A DNA stretch of 64,000 nt from Euleptes europaea (lineage: Eukaryota > Chordata > Lepidosauria > Squamata > Sphaerodactylidae). The translations under genes and the position numbers were made by a program. The notes under the pieces were generated by a model, which saw nothing but the letters and a program-made list of their open reading frames with translations, searched no databases and was not told the origin of the DNA. This document shows positions 24,570 through 37,565 of the stretch, one piece after another. The DNA lies in contig NC_079312.1 in the NCBI RefSeq assembly GCF_029931775.1, positions 16,933,821 through 16,997,820 of the forward strand, in the 5' to 3' direction. Within the stretch, counting starts at the first letter, position 1. Each line of letters starts with the position of its first letter.

Positions 24570-26398
24570 TGTAGCAGTCTCTGACATGATCATGGTATCT
24601 TGTGAACATGTGCAGAATTAATTCCATATAGGGCTTAAACACATCATACAAATACAGAGGTTTGTGTAATGTATAATGAAAGTCTGTGTCATGCTGACAG
24701 GCAACTCTGTGTCATGCTGACAGGCTAGTTCAAGGTTAGCTCTAATCAAAGCTAACTACTAAAGTTACTCTGGCTTGCCCTTGAAGGGGCAGCGTAAAAG
24801 TCATCTTTCTGCCTTAGCTGCCAGATGTCAGAATCTTAATCTACTAAGAGTGCATTAATAGTTGGAAGTGTGCTTAAAATATAGCCTAACGGCATTATAG
24901 TTCTCTCAAAGATAAGAATAAAATGCTTCCTCGTTCTACTGTAATCTTGCCGGAATGCAAACCTGCTAAACTAATGTAAACAAAACACTTTGCAAAGTGA
25001 CAATGTCAGCTAAAATTATGTTTCATGAGTTATATAGTTAAACGTTGTGCTACAGGTTTCTAAGTAGTCTCATTTAATGCGTATAGTCCCAACGAAGAGG
25101 ATGGTATAGAAATTAAATATGTAACTTGATCATGTAACTCAGAAATAAGGGTTTATACTTTGGGCACAGAGGACTGAAAGGGAAGGATGTCCATATTTGG
25201 ACAATAAGATATCAGAAGACAGGAAAAGAAGCCACCTAAGCTCCTGGTTTTGGATACGAAAGGGAAATAAAAGTACCCTTTCGAGGGCTAAGGAAGAGAA
25301 GTTCCTGAAGGAAAAGGAACATTCTTCACTCTTAATGGGTCTAGAAACAGTATAAATAGAGCCACAGTACAGCTTGCATTTTAGAGTTCTATGGCTGGCA
25401 GACTGCAGCTGTCTGGCATAGCACCTCCATCTCAAAAGGCTTGAGATGTAAAACATTGAAACTCTGATCCTTGCGTGGACAGAAGTTCTCAGATATCTTG
25501 AAATATCAAGATCTGGATATTTCAACATATCTTACTTACAGTCTTCTTGTGAGACTGCTCTATTCCTAGAAGAGGATAGAGACCCTTAGAATTCCTATTC
25601 TTTGAATGGGAATCTAAGTGCAGAGATCTTTCCATGTATTAGAACACTGAGAGTCCATCAGATTTATGGATTCTTACAAACTAAGCCTATTTGGCTTACC
25701 AATGCTAAGAAGCATCCTGAATACAGGGATAATCGCTAGACCTCTGAGATTGTGTCAGAACGTCCTCTACTTAACAGAGGGACTTCTGAACCTCCTCAGA
25801 GCAAGAGACCAGAGAAGGGAAAGGAGACTCTCTGTACTCTGTGAGATATGCACAATGCACATACACAGATTGGCACAGCAAGGTATAGTGTGTCTTCTGT
25901 ACAGAAATGTTATGATGTTTTGAATGATTTAAGTTAGGATGTTTCTAACCAAATCTTTCTCCAAAGAATTAACCATATTTTGACAGGATTTCTGTAACCT
26001 TATATTCTGAATGAAGGTGCATTGCACTAAGGATACTTTATGAGTATATTCTGACTAAAATACTCCTTTATGGAGGCATAGAGAATGTGAATGATTACTT
26101 GCTACATAAACATGTTTAAGACTAATGATGTCTATCCTTATATGATATTTTAAGGCTTGGTTTGCAACCAAAAAGCATATATTGTATAATGTAAATAAAT
26201 GTGTTTTTTATATATACTTCTACTCTTGTCCATTATTATAAATTTATTGGCGTGTTCAAAAGATGTCCTAGAAGCAATAACAAGTTTCTAGGAACCGTTG
26301 ATTCCGGTCTAGTGGTGTCTCACTGAATAAGATAACTCCATTTCTCAGTAAATGGTACATTCTAAGAGTGTAGGCACTTAACGGCCCGAACCGCGACA
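24570..26398 (+). repeat. 3' LTR
   Basis: Same length as the 5' LTR and almost identical to it. It ends 80 bp before the first base of unit A's zinc-finger exon, so its own promoter and polyadenylation signals sit very close to that exon. Confidence 0.92.
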
Positions 26399-26478
26399 CT
26401 TGTAAATTTGGTCCTTAGCTGCTACCTTCTGATGGGAAGAACTGTGACTATGTACTTCATTACTTTTCTCCCAAATAG

Positions 26479-28319
26479 GTGCTCAGCAGATAAAAGAGAA
26501 GGAGAAATCTCCGAAAGCAGAAAAAGTTCCACTGGTAACCCCAAAAGGGACAGCACTGCAATGGGTCAAAGAGGGAACTTCTCAGGATTGCGGGGAAGGG
26601 GAACAATATGAGACTCGGGGAGGGCCAGGGAGGTCCCAAAGAAAGCGTTCTCAGAAGAAAGCCAGTACTTGCATGGAAAGCCATGACGACCTCTATGAAG
26701 AAAGGGTGCAAGAGGGGAGCCACACAGATGGGACTCAGAAGCCACTCAAAGGTCAGGCAAGAACCTCCTCCCTTCACAGCAGCAAGACAACCTATGCAGC
26801 AGCACAACCGTTTCAATGCCCACACTGTTGGCGGAGCTTCAAGCATCGCAATGTACTTGTTATACACGAGCGATCCCACACAGGGGAGAAACCCTATGCA
26901 TGCTCTGACTGTGGGAAAAGTTTCAAGTCTACATCAAATCTTTTTAGACCTCACAAGGTGCACACCAAAGAAAGAACCTATAAATGTTCCGATTGTGGGG
27001 AAAGTTTTAAAGCTGCTTCAGGCCTCAAAGGTCACAGAAAGGTCTACACTGGAGAGAAACCATATCCATGTCCAGAGTGTGGGAAAAGGTTTGGTGATAA
27101 GTGGCATCTTCTTAGACACGAGAAAATCCACACTCAAGTGAAACCATTCAGATGCTCACATTGTGGAAAGGGCTTCAGAGAGCAAGAGCACCTTATTGTT
27201 CATGAGAGAATCCACACGGGAGAAAAACCTTATAAATGCTCAGACTGTGGGAGAAGCTTCAGTTGTCTGGCAAATTGCATAAGACACAAGAAAATCCATG
27301 GAGGAGAGAAACTGTATAAGTGTTCAGATTGTGGGAAAAGCTGCAGGAATAAGTCAGACCTTACACTGCATGAGAGAATTCACACTGGTGAGAAACCTTA
27401 CCACTGCACAGAGTGTGGGAAAAACTTTCGGAGCAGCTCAAACTTTATAATGCATAAGAGAACCCACCGAGAAGACAAACCATATGAGTGCCTGGAATGT
27501 GGCAAACGTTTCCGTCATACGTCTTCCCATATTCACCACGAGCAGAGAATGCATAAATATCCATGCTCAGTTTGTGGGGAAAGTTTCAGTCAAAGTTCAG
27601 CCCTTCAACGTCATACAACTAAACACACAGGAGAGAAACCATTTAGGTGCTCACATTGTGGGAAAGGCTTTGATCAGAGAAAAATACTGACTCTGCACCA
27701 GAGAATCCACACAAGAGAGAAAGTGTTCAGTTGTCTAGAATGTGGGAAAGGATTTATAACAAAACCTAAACTTATTCGACATGAGAGAGTCCACACTGGA
27801 GAGTAACCATACTCTTGTTCAGAGTGCGAGAAGAGTTTCAGCGAAAAATCAAGCCTCCGTCAACACATGAGAGTCCACACAGGAGAGAAACCGTACGAAT
27901 GCTCGCTCTGCGGGAAGAGATTCAGGCAGAGATCGTATTTTGTTGCGCATGAGAAATTCCACCCTGGAAAGGAATCCTATGAGTGTTCCGAGTGTGGGAA
28001 AAGCTTCAACAATTCCTTAAGTTTGCTGAGACATCAGAAGATCCACACGCGTGAAACTCCCTATAAATGCTTGGAATGTGGGAAAAGCTTTGCCTCAAAG
28101 CGCAGTCAAGAGCTACATCAAAGAATCCACACAGCAGAGAAACCATACCAGTGTCTGGACTGTGGGAAGAGGTTCCATTATAGAACAAACCTGCAGGTAC
28201 ATGAAAAAGGACACATGGGAGAGAAACCGTTTAAATGCATGGAGTGCGGCAAAAGCTTTATTAATAGTTCAGGCCTCATAAACCACCATAAAATCCACAC
28301 AGGAGATAAACCATATTAA
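26479..28319 (+). pseudogene. Unit A zinc-finger exon with a premature stop
   Basis: Acceptor TTTTCTCCCAAATAG, then phase-1 entry (GCT CAG CAG) giving a basic spacer and a C2H2 array. Twelve fingers precede a TAA at 27804-27806, where paralogues read AAA (Lys) in the linker after HERVHTGE. Six more fingers follow in the same frame until a second stop at 28317-28319 (KPY then TAA). Finger 2 has Pro-His where the first zinc His is expected and finger 3 ends in Tyr in place of His. Exons 1-4 plus this exon to the first stop add to 1860 nt, 619 residues. With the LTR element just upstream, a pseudogene is the likeliest reading; a 12-finger protein is possible. Confidence 0.8.
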
Positions 28320-29990
28320 TGCTCAGATGAGGGGTAAGGTTCCAGAAAGATGACTGACCTGCCCCAATGTGAGAGAGTCCACACACACAGGAAAAAACTT
28401 TCCAGTGTGCGCACAGTGGGAAGATGTTTGTGAAGAAAGCACATTTGGCTGCACATGGGGAAATACACAGATGATAAGGGAAGCATTAGGAAAACAGGCC
28501 AAAAGGGAATCTTTGCTGGGGGTCATATGGGTTGAAGAGTCTGTTGCAAGTTAATCTTTGCCCAACTCAGTTTTCCCCAACAACAGGGCTGCTAGTCTCT
28601 CCTTAATTCCTATGAGCCCACCCCAGCTTCCTTTGCTCACCAACCCTGTAGCTTTCTGTGCTCACCAAAATATTATTTTATAGGGGCTGTGCCCCTCTAC
28701 ATACTCCATGGGCTAATCCGCAAAGCAGAGTATTTTAGATAGATTTTGTTTGACCAAAAAAATCACACACAAAAAAACTATTGTCAAATAAATCAACCAG
28801 AACTGTAGCATTTGGATTTTAATTAGTTTTATTCAGAAATTTAGACAAATATTACATATTCTGAGTATATAATGTAATGGAAGCATTTGATAAGTATCTG
28901 TAAAAGGTAAAGAGATAACTGTTAACAACACTTGAGCTTCCTACTTAAAGTTCCCCGTGTGCAGAGCAAAGGCCCTCCTGCGAATCAAGCTAACTATTTT
29001 TTTAATGATTATACAGGAAATACAAGACTCTTAAATTGAAATGGAATCTGTAGATATTATAGGAATTACTGGAATAAATACATTCTGGACTGTAATTGTT
29101 GTTGTCTGTTAATCACATCTACAGCATCATTTCTAGGTCCTAAAATGGCCCATAGATGCAAGCAGATTGGGTTCATTTAACAGCACAGTTCCTCTGGAAA
29201 TGCTGAGTTCTGTAGATCTTACAACTTCTCTGCCATATTCTCCGTGTTTCCCACAGGCATTTCTTCTTCTCTATCAGGTGTTATAGCACTATTACCTAAT
29301 CTCAAGTGATTCTCTGAAAATTCACAATGTACATTTTAACTAGTAGCCATGTACAAGGCCCATAAAGTCCAGCAGTCTGTTCACACAGTGGCCAACCAGG
29401 TACCTCTAGGAAGCCCCCAAACAAGCACCATCCTGCCTGTGTTCCACAGCACCTAAGGCAATAGGCATGCCCCTCTGATCCTGGAGATAATAGGTATGCA
29501 TCGTGACTAGTATCCTTTTTAACTAGAAGCCATGAATACCCCTTTCTTCCATGAACATGTCCCCTCCCCTCTTAAAGCCTTCCAAGTTGGCAGCCATCAC
29601 CACATTTTGAGGCAGGGAGTTATGTAGCCTAACCTGTAAGTTGTATGGTTATATTTTTCCTCAGGCAGCATGTTTGGACGCTACTCCAAATTTATGACAA
29701 CTTGATGTAGACCTGCAACTCATCAGTGTTAAGTTCCTCCTCAGGTAACAAGAAGACACACCCAGCCAATACAATGGTGACTCCTCCCATAGTTATGTCT
29801 ACTTCTGTTTTATGGCTTCTCTGCTTAATATTGTGATTTACAATTGTAAGCTGCCTCAAGCGGGATTCTGAAGAGACGGCCTAGAAATTTTCTAAACGAA
29901 TAAATAAAATTGGGCTATTACTTTGCAAATACTACAGCGTGTGGGCTAAAGCTTCTAACTCAGCTTTGTGAGACACAGTGCACTCATCCC
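28320..29990 (+). other. 3' flank of unit A; no gene seen
   Basis: 28320-28480 still resembles the last finger coding sequence of unit B but lies after the stop. An AATAAA at 28787-28792 is conserved in B (43456-43461). The rest matches the flank after B from about 43120 on, and the reverse of 3080-4320. At 29340-29640 it contains a minus-strand copy of the dispersed 400-bp repeat. Confidence 0.55.
29340..29640 (-). repeat. Dispersed 400-bp repeat, minus copy
   Basis: Reverse complement of the repeat at 15600-15995: AAGTCCAGCAGTCTGTTCAC, CCTCTAGGAAGCCC and TCTTAAAGCCTTCCAAGTTGG are readable. Confidence 0.65.
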
Positions 29991-30154
29991 ACACTATTTA
30001 ATGTTATTCTGTATATTTAATGCAAGTTTGATTACTGAAAGAGTTGTTCTGCATTGCAGCAATACCTGATAAAGCAGCAACCAGAATGAGCATCCTGTTT
30101 TGGAAAACTGCAGCCAAAAGCAGATCGATAAGAAATGTCTTTTGTGTTCTCCCC

Positions 30155-30465
30155 CAGAGTGGCGTCTGTGAAAATTGTGGAACTCACTGCCACAGGCTGT
30201 GGTGTGGGCTGCCAACTTGGAAGGCCATGAAATGGGAGTGGAGAAATTCATGGAGGGCGGGGCTCTCAGTGGTTTCTAATCATGATGGAGATCTGCTTCC
30301 TCCAGTTCATATCCGTTACTGGGGAGCCCAGGGAGGTGGATGCTGTCGCACCGTTCCTGCCTGTGGGCTTCCTAAAGGCAGCCGTTTATCCACCATGTGA
30401 ACAGACTGCTGGACTTGATTGGCCTTTGGTCCGGCATCCGGTGTGGCTCATCTTATGTTCTTATA
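30155..30465 (+). repeat. Dispersed 400-bp repeat, diverged copy
   Basis: Carries GCCAACTTGGAAGGCCATGA, the CATGGAGG block and an end near GGTGTGGCTCATCTTATGTTC. The same copy is present at 44790-45085 and, inverted and interrupted, around 2060-2960, so it belongs to the duplicated intergenic unit. Confidence 0.6.
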
Positions 30466-30649
30466 CCACCTGCCGTGTTGAAAACGACAACTGTTCTTTT
30501 GGTCCCGTTATAAGTTTGGCTTGTTTTTCTCATTCAGGATCATATGCAGTCCCTGTGACAAATTCGCTTGCAAGTGCGCTAACGGTCTCCTCTCTGTATT
30601 TCTCGAAGGCCAAATGTTTTCAAATGCTGATTCCTCAACAGTATTACTC

Positions 30650-31428
<779 letters not shown>

Positions 31429-32099
31429 TAACTTACTCATTTCCTGGGCCCATGGATTCCCACCAGGGTCAGGCCTCAATGGCCAACGTGGCAAGACAGT
31501 CTCCTTTTCTTTCCCCACCAAGCTGCTCTGGGCAACTCCAAGGTCCTCTGAAATCTTATCAGTGAAAAGATCAGACATGGCAGGAAAAGTTCCCTGAAAG
31601 TTGATTTGCCCGCTGTTGGCTTACCAAACCCTGCGTTGTGTTCTGGGGCGCGGGAGGAGCTCTGAGTGTGTTTTAGGGCCTGGTCTGGGTTGGTGTGGGA
31701 CATGATGCCACCCGGTTGTTCTCCTCGGTGCTCTAACTGGCCTGGATTCACTCTTGTGAATTGGCCCAGAAACCTCTGTAGTGCTTAGGAGAATGGGGCT
31801 CTACGGGACCAATAAGGTTGCTGAGTATGTTCATATGGTGGGGATTCCTCAGCAGAGAGGTCGAAGTGGAAAAGCCTTCCCTAGAGGGCAGGGAGCTTGC
31901 AAGCCACTTGTTTGTTGCAGGCTGAAGATGCGTGCTGAGGTTAAAGCCAGCAGAGTGGTGTTTCTGAGCTTTTGTCTCAGTTCATCGCCTGTCCACGCAG
32001 AGCAGGATCTGCACCCTCTTCCCCTCTTCGATGGACAGGTGAAAATCAGCTCTGGATTCACCAGCTCTGAGCCCCGGTACGTGATCACGGTAATTCCCG

Positions 32100-32634
32100 T
32101 GCGATTTCTCTTGGGTGGAACCTGCCTTTTGAACCCCCCTCCGAAAAGGAGGCTCCTCGGAGGCCAGTCTCCGCCAAGGGGGGGGGGGGGTATAAATGAA
32201 GCCAACAACTAATCCCATGGGTCCCGAAAGCCAAAGGCCACCTACAGACAGTAGCGGAATAGACGAGGAACTTCCCCCGGACTTTTCCTTTTCCCGTGTT
32301 GGTTGGCGTGGGTTTGCATGGAGTTTTATTCAACGTAGAGAAAAAGCCTCCCCCCCCCTTGCAGTCTCCAGTGGTGCAGTCCGCCTCCCCCCTCCCCTCT
32401 GCATTTGGGGTATGCAGCCACAGAGCTGCCCTTTGCAAGGGAGGGAAAGGAGGGGGGTGGTCGCGGGGGTGGCCCTTGTGGGACCGTCTCGCGGGGCTGC
32501 GGGGCAGGAGCCGGAGCAGGGGGGCTGCCTGCCGGAGAGGCCGCTTGGCTGCACCACCCCTCGCCCACCCCCGTTAGGCGGGGAGGAAGGGGGAGCGCTG
32601 AAGCCGGGCGTGTTTGGAGGTGGCGGGGGGAGAC
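32100..32634 (+). promoter_or_regulatory. Promoter and 5' UTR of unit B
   Basis: CpG-rich, paralogous to 8150-8674. TATAAAT lies at 32191-32197 after a G run, followed by the CCCATGGGTC block and the pyrimidine-rich 5' UTR. It begins directly after the broken intron at about 32087. Confidence 0.55.
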
Positions 32635-32649
32635 ATGCCTGGCGGCTCG
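32635..32649 (+). CDS. Unit B exon 1 coding part (five residues)
   Basis: ATG and four codons (MPGGS) before the donor GTAAGC at 32650. It is phase 0 at its 3' end, so it joins in frame to [12 protein letters not shown] at 33958. Conservation of start, length and donor in three units supports it. Confidence 0.62.
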
Positions 32650-33834
32650 GTAAGCGCTTCCCTCCGCGCCCCCCCTCCTTTTGTGCCGGGAGGTGCCCCC
32701 CCCTCCTGATTTACTCCTTTTCTGCTTGGGCCCGTCCCTTAAAGCCAGGGCTGGGGGGAGCTGTCCGAAGGGAGCGTTCTGCGTATGCTCAGGAGCCCCC
32801 TGCCCTTGTGGGCTTGTTGCACGTGCTCCAGGACTGAGGTCGGGCGCTGCAAACCGGCCCCGGGGGCCGCAATGCGTTGAAAATCAGCCCTCAAGCCGCC
32901 AGTTTAAATTGCAGACCGAAGACCCGGTTTGAAGGCGGCGCCGTAGCAGGCGGGGCGGCTCTTGCGGGACTGGCCGGCTTTGGGTTGCACGGACGGGGTG
33001 GGGTGGGGGTGGGGGTCGCATCTTGCAGTCCGCCCCCCTTGCTAGAAAGTCCTGGGGAAAATACCGAAAGGGGCCACGTGCAGCAATTGGGTGACTCTCT
33101 GGACTGATGATCACAGAAAGGCTGAAATCTGACTTGTTACAGAGGACTGTAAACTTGCCAGAGGAAGAAAGTCTTTCCTTAGACCGGTTGGTGCTGGGAG
33201 CCTTCGGAGGGAAGGCGACATGGTGGCCAAAGGATCCTTCCTCACTACAAAGATACAGGGCGTTCTTCTGAGTCCCACCCCTCTGAATACTTGTACTTAT
33301 ACCCCTTTTTAAATTGTTGTGACTTCATTTCCTTTCCCACCACTAACAGAGCACAGCAACGCCATGCATCCAATCTGCAGGGAGAGAATTCATACTGAGG
33401 GTGGAAATCTTGGGTCCCAACATGGGGTTTACTATCCAACTTTATTGTGCCGTGGGCAAATAATACTTCCTAACTATTCTCCCAAGTCCCACCACTCTGA
33501 ATACATGTATTTATACAGCTTTTTTACATGATTGTGACACCCTCTCCTTTCCCACCACTAACATAGCAATGCAACACATCCATTTGTCTGCCAGAACTCA
33601 ATTGCCTAGGTAACGGACTGCAATGGATTTGTGGCCTTAACTTGTAATAAGCACCTTCCTGTCATTCTGCTAACTCTTCAGGCAGGTACAAAAGTTCCTT
33701 CTTAGCTTTCAGCAAGAAAAAAATGGCACCGCTCATGCTGATAGGCACGTTTTTGCTTCAAGACCACGGAGTCAAGGGAGCTCTGTCTGTGCCTCAAAAT
33801 CACGTAGGGTTTATAATATATTCTGGTTGCATGA

Positions 33835-34287
<453 letters not shown>

Positions 34288-34616
34288 TGACCATACCCTG
34301 TGTTGTGCTCTGGTGCGGTGGGGGGAGCTCTGAGTCTGTTTTAGGGCCTGGTCTGGGTTGATGTGGGACACGATGCCACCCGGTTTTTCCCCTCAGGGCT
34401 CTAACTGGCCTGGATAAGAATAGAATCATAGATTTGGAAGGGACCACCAGGGGTCATCTAGTCTCAGTTTCTCGCTTGCCTGCACGCAGAAGGATCTGCA
34501 CCCTCTTTCCCACTTCGATGGACAGACGAAAATCAGCTCTGGATTCACCAGCTCTGAGCCCTGGTACGTGATAGAGATACAAAAATGCTCCTGACCCTCT
34601 CTCTCTTTCCTTCCAG

Positions 34617-34742
34617 CTAGAAATGCAGGATACTTAGTTCCAAAGCCAGACCTGATCTCCCTCCTCGAAGGAGGGGAGGTGCTTTGGTTACCTGATCCAC
34701 CAAAGATCGCCGAGAGGCAGGTGGCTTCAGGCTCCAGCTCAG
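34617..34742 (+). CDS. Unit B exon 3, first KRAB-B box
   Basis: 126 nt, phase 1 on both sides, encoding RNAGYLVPKPDLISLLEGGE and VLWLPDPPKIAERQ. Differences from A are Leu for Pro before VPKPD and Leu for Arg before LEGGE. The exon lies in a 1.1-kb segment that is tandemly repeated at 35508-36640. Confidence 0.8.
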
Positions 34743-35364
34743 GTAAGGAGTCTGCAGTGCCAGCTGAGATTTCCCTTGCTAATGCTGGTGGGGCCCAGTT
34801 CCCCTCCACCCGTGGCAGTATTAAATGCAAGCATTAATAGCTAAGAGGTTTGGCTCTAACCATTTCCAGTTGGTGCCCACCACTCTCTCATAGAATTGCA
34901 ATGGCTCTGGGAGGCTCAAAAAATTGGGGACTCATGCTTGAAATGTTTTCAGTAAAACGTCTTCAGCTATATTTGGAGAAGAGGAATGTGAAGCAAGGAT
35001 CAGTCATTTATTACAAACCTATATATTTCAGGATATTACCAAGTCACACAAGACACTTGTTTATTAAAAACCTGAAACAACCGTCTTTTGAGCCACTATT
35101 TATAGATGCATAATATCACCTTGTCATCTGCGGCTACATTGTCAGTATGTGCAAATCCACTGACTTCAGCTCCAGATTATAAAATTCAAGATTTTCTATC
35201 AAGCAGCTGGGTTTCTTTGGCCTCATGTCAGCTGCGGGTCATATCAAATAAAGCTACCATAACAGGCCAGTTTTATATTTGAATGAAATTGCCCCTCATG
35301 AATATGCAAACAGGCCCCCTTTCCAATCTTCTCTACCTTTCTAGTTTTTCTGGTGCGGTAATGG

Positions 35365-35507
35365 TTTGTTCGACCTTGATGGCCCAGACTAGCATGATCT
35401 CCGCAGAATCTCAGAAGCTAAACAGGGTCGTTTTTGGTTAGCACTTGGATAGGAGACCATCAGGGAAGCGACATTGAGGCAGGCAATGGCAAACCGCCAT
35501 CTGAGCA
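35365..35507 (+). repeat. 5S-derived SINE, truncated at a duplication junction
   Basis: Carries GATCTCCGCAGAATCTCAGA and TTGGATAGGAGACC, then stops after CTGAGCATC at 35507, where sequence of intron 2 (AAGCTGCTCTGGGCAACTCC) restarts. The break marks the end of the first copy of the tandem segment. Confidence 0.75.
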
Positions 35508-36118
35508 TCAAGCTGCTCTGGGCAACTCCGAGGTCCTCTGAAATCTTATCAGTGAAAAGATCAGACATGGCAGGAAAAGTTCCCTGAAAGTTGATTTTCC
35601 CACTGTTGGCTTACCAAACCCTGTGTTGTGCTCTGGGGCGCGGGGGGAGCTCTGAGTGTGTTTTAGGGCCTGGTCTGGGTTGGTGTGGGACATGATGCCA
35701 CCCGGTTGTTCTCCTCGGTGCTCTAACTGGCCTGGGTTCACTCTTGTGAATTGGCCCAGAAACCTCTGTAGTGCTTAGGAGAACGGGGCTCTACCAGACC
35801 AATAAGGATGCTGAGTATGTTCGTATGCTGGGGATTCCTCAGCAGAGAGGTCGAAGTGGAAAAAGCCTTCCCTAGAGGGCAGGGAGCTTGCAAGCCACTT
35901 GTTTGTTGCAGGCTGAAGATGCATGCTGAGGTTAAAGCCAGCAGAGTGGTGTTTCTGAGCTTTTGTCTCAGTTCATCGCCTGTCCACGCAGAGCAGGATC
36001 TGCACCCTCTTCCCCTCTTTGATGGACAGATGAAAATCAGCTCTGGATTCACCAGCTCTGAGCCCCGGTACGTGACAGAGATACAAAAGTGCTCCTGACC
36101 CTCTCTCTTTCCTTCCAG

Positions 36119-36244
36119 CCAGAAATGCAGGATACTTAGTTCCAAAGCCAGACCTGATCTCCCTCCTCGAAGGAGGGGAGGTGATTAGGCTACCTGATCG
36201 GCCAAAGATCGCCGAGAGGCAGGCGGCTTCCGGCTCCCGCTCAG
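36119..36244 (+). CDS. Unit B second KRAB-B exon
   Basis: 126 nt between CCTTCCAG and GTAAGG, phase 1 on both sides, open, encoding RNAGYLVPKPDLISLLEGGE then VIRLPDRPKIAERQ. The Trp of the KRAB-B pattern (VLWLPD) is Arg here, so this copy is more diverged. Including both KRAB-B exons gives 2691 nt and 896 residues; including one gives 854. Which is used cannot be told from the sequence. Confidence 0.65.
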
Positions 36245-36639
36245 GTAAGGAGTCTGCAGTGCTGGCTGAGATTTCCCTTGCTGATGCTGGTGTGGCCCAG
36301 TTCCCCTCCACCCCGGAACAGTATTAAATGCACACAGAAATGGTTAGAGGTTTGGCTCCCCCTCTTTTAGCAGCCATTTCAAGTTGGTGCCCACCACCCT
36401 CTCTCAATATGTGCAATTCCATCCTTCAAATCCAGCTCCGGATTCTTAAATTCAAGATTTCCTATCAATAAGTTGTGTTTCTTTGACCTAATATCAGCTG
36501 TAGGTCAGATCAAATAAAGATACCACAAGAGGCCAGTTTTATATTTGAATAAAATGGTCCCTCATCAATATGCAAACAGACCCTCTTGCTGATCTTCTCT
36601 TTCTCGTTTTTCTGGTGTTTTAATGGTTTATTCGCCCTG

Positions 36640-36835
36640 ACCTCGATGGCCCAGAATAGCCTGATCTCCTCAGATCTCAGAAGCTAAGCAGGGTTGGTCT
36701 TGGTTAGAGCTTGGATGGGAGACCATCAAGGAAGCGACACAGAGGCAGGCAATAGCAAACCGCCCCCTGAGCATCTCGTACCTTTAACACCCCATGGAGT
36801 CGCCGTGAGTCAGCTGCAGCTTGGTGGCTCTTTCC
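36640..36835 (+). repeat. 5S-derived SINE, full copy in unit B
   Basis: GATCTCCTCAGATCTCAGAAG and GCTAAGCAGGGTTGGTCTTGG are readable, followed by the CAGGCAATAGCAAACCGCC body. It holds the same position relative to the linker exon as the copy at 11780-11985 in A, so the insertion is older than the A/B duplication. Confidence 0.8.
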
Positions 36836-36990
36836 ATCACCAATTGTTTGTTGTGCTTTGTAGGTCTCTGTTAGTCAAAAGATGGCCTTCAGATCCTCTA
36901 AATGAATGACATCGGCTGTCATCCTCATCAGATTCTCCATTCCTTGTTCAAGACAGGATTCTTCTTTAATCTTCTTGTTTATTCCAGCAG

Positions 36991-37290
36991 ATAACAACCA
37001 TCCAAATGAGAACACAGCGGAGCTTCACCCACCAAGGAAAGAAATTAAAATAATATTGCACAGAGTCCAAGAGAGCATTTCCAAACGTCAACAGAGAGGA
37101 GAAAATTCTGGGATGCCCTGTGGACCAGAGAGACCTCAAGGAGGGCAAGATGGAAAGAAAAGGGCTAAAACCTCTCGTCACAAGGAGAACGGTGGGAATA
37201 TCAGCGAACCATCAGATGAGAAGAGAAGTCAGGGGAGTGAGAGACCAATGCCCTGCACAGCAGGGGGGCAAGAATCCTCTTCCAAAGATG
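36991..37290 (+). CDS. Unit B linker exon
   Basis: 300 nt between TTCCAGCAG and GTAAGA, phase 1 on both sides, open throughout. It encodes a hydrophilic linker with HRVQESISKRQQRGENSG, MPCGPERPQGGQDGKKRAK, and a Ser/Arg-rich end before QESSSKDG. It is the longest version of the exon in the window. The gene continues at the zinc-finger exon at 40620. Confidence 0.78.
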
Positions 37291-37404
37291 GTAAGAGGGA
37301 AGGGTTCTTTGGCAGAAGGGTGGGACAAAGATAGCGGGAAAACTTTTAGAGCAGCAAAATCACCTGCGTCCTCAAACTGCAAATGAACGTCAGCAGTATC
37401 CCTT

Positions 37405-37565
37405 GATGATATCTTAGGTGCTGTGGAACATGGGCAGGATGGTGGTGCTGCAGTCACCTTGTTTGGGGGCTTCCTAGAGGCACCTGGTTGGCCACTGTGT
37501 GAACAGACTGCTGGACTTGATGGACCTTGGTCTGATCCAGCAGGGTTTTTCTTATGTTCTTATTT
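37405..37565 (+). repeat. Dispersed 400-bp repeat, 3' part
   Basis: Contains GGGGGCTTCCTAGAGGCACC, GAACAGACTGCTGGACTTGA and the TCTGATCCAGCAGGG end with TTCTTATGTTCTTAT. It is a 5'-truncated copy just after the linker exon. Confidence 0.7.

Larger units (their letters stand above)
18008..26398 (+). mobile_element. LTR retroelement, very young, with no recognisable genes inside
   Basis: Two long terminal repeats of 1,829 bp (18008-19836 and 24570-26398) enclose a 4.7-kb internal region. The element begins TG, ends CA and is flanked by the 4-bp duplication CTTG (18004-18007, 26399-26402). The paralogous sites in B (about 40535) and C (about 56420) lack it. By eye the repeats differ at only about three positions, so the insertion is very recent unless conversion has homogenised them. 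The internal region is AT-rich and shows no gag, pol or env by recognition, with no long open frame, which fits a non-autonomous element moved by a relative. It lies about 80 bp upstream of unit A's zinc-finger acceptor, in the sense orientation. Confidence 0.92.

Noticed and set aside
32196-32837. 213-codon frame through the unit B promoter
   Set aside because: GC-rich CpG-island sequence gives long chance frames; the paralogous modules do not conserve it and it overlaps the real exon 1 in another frame.
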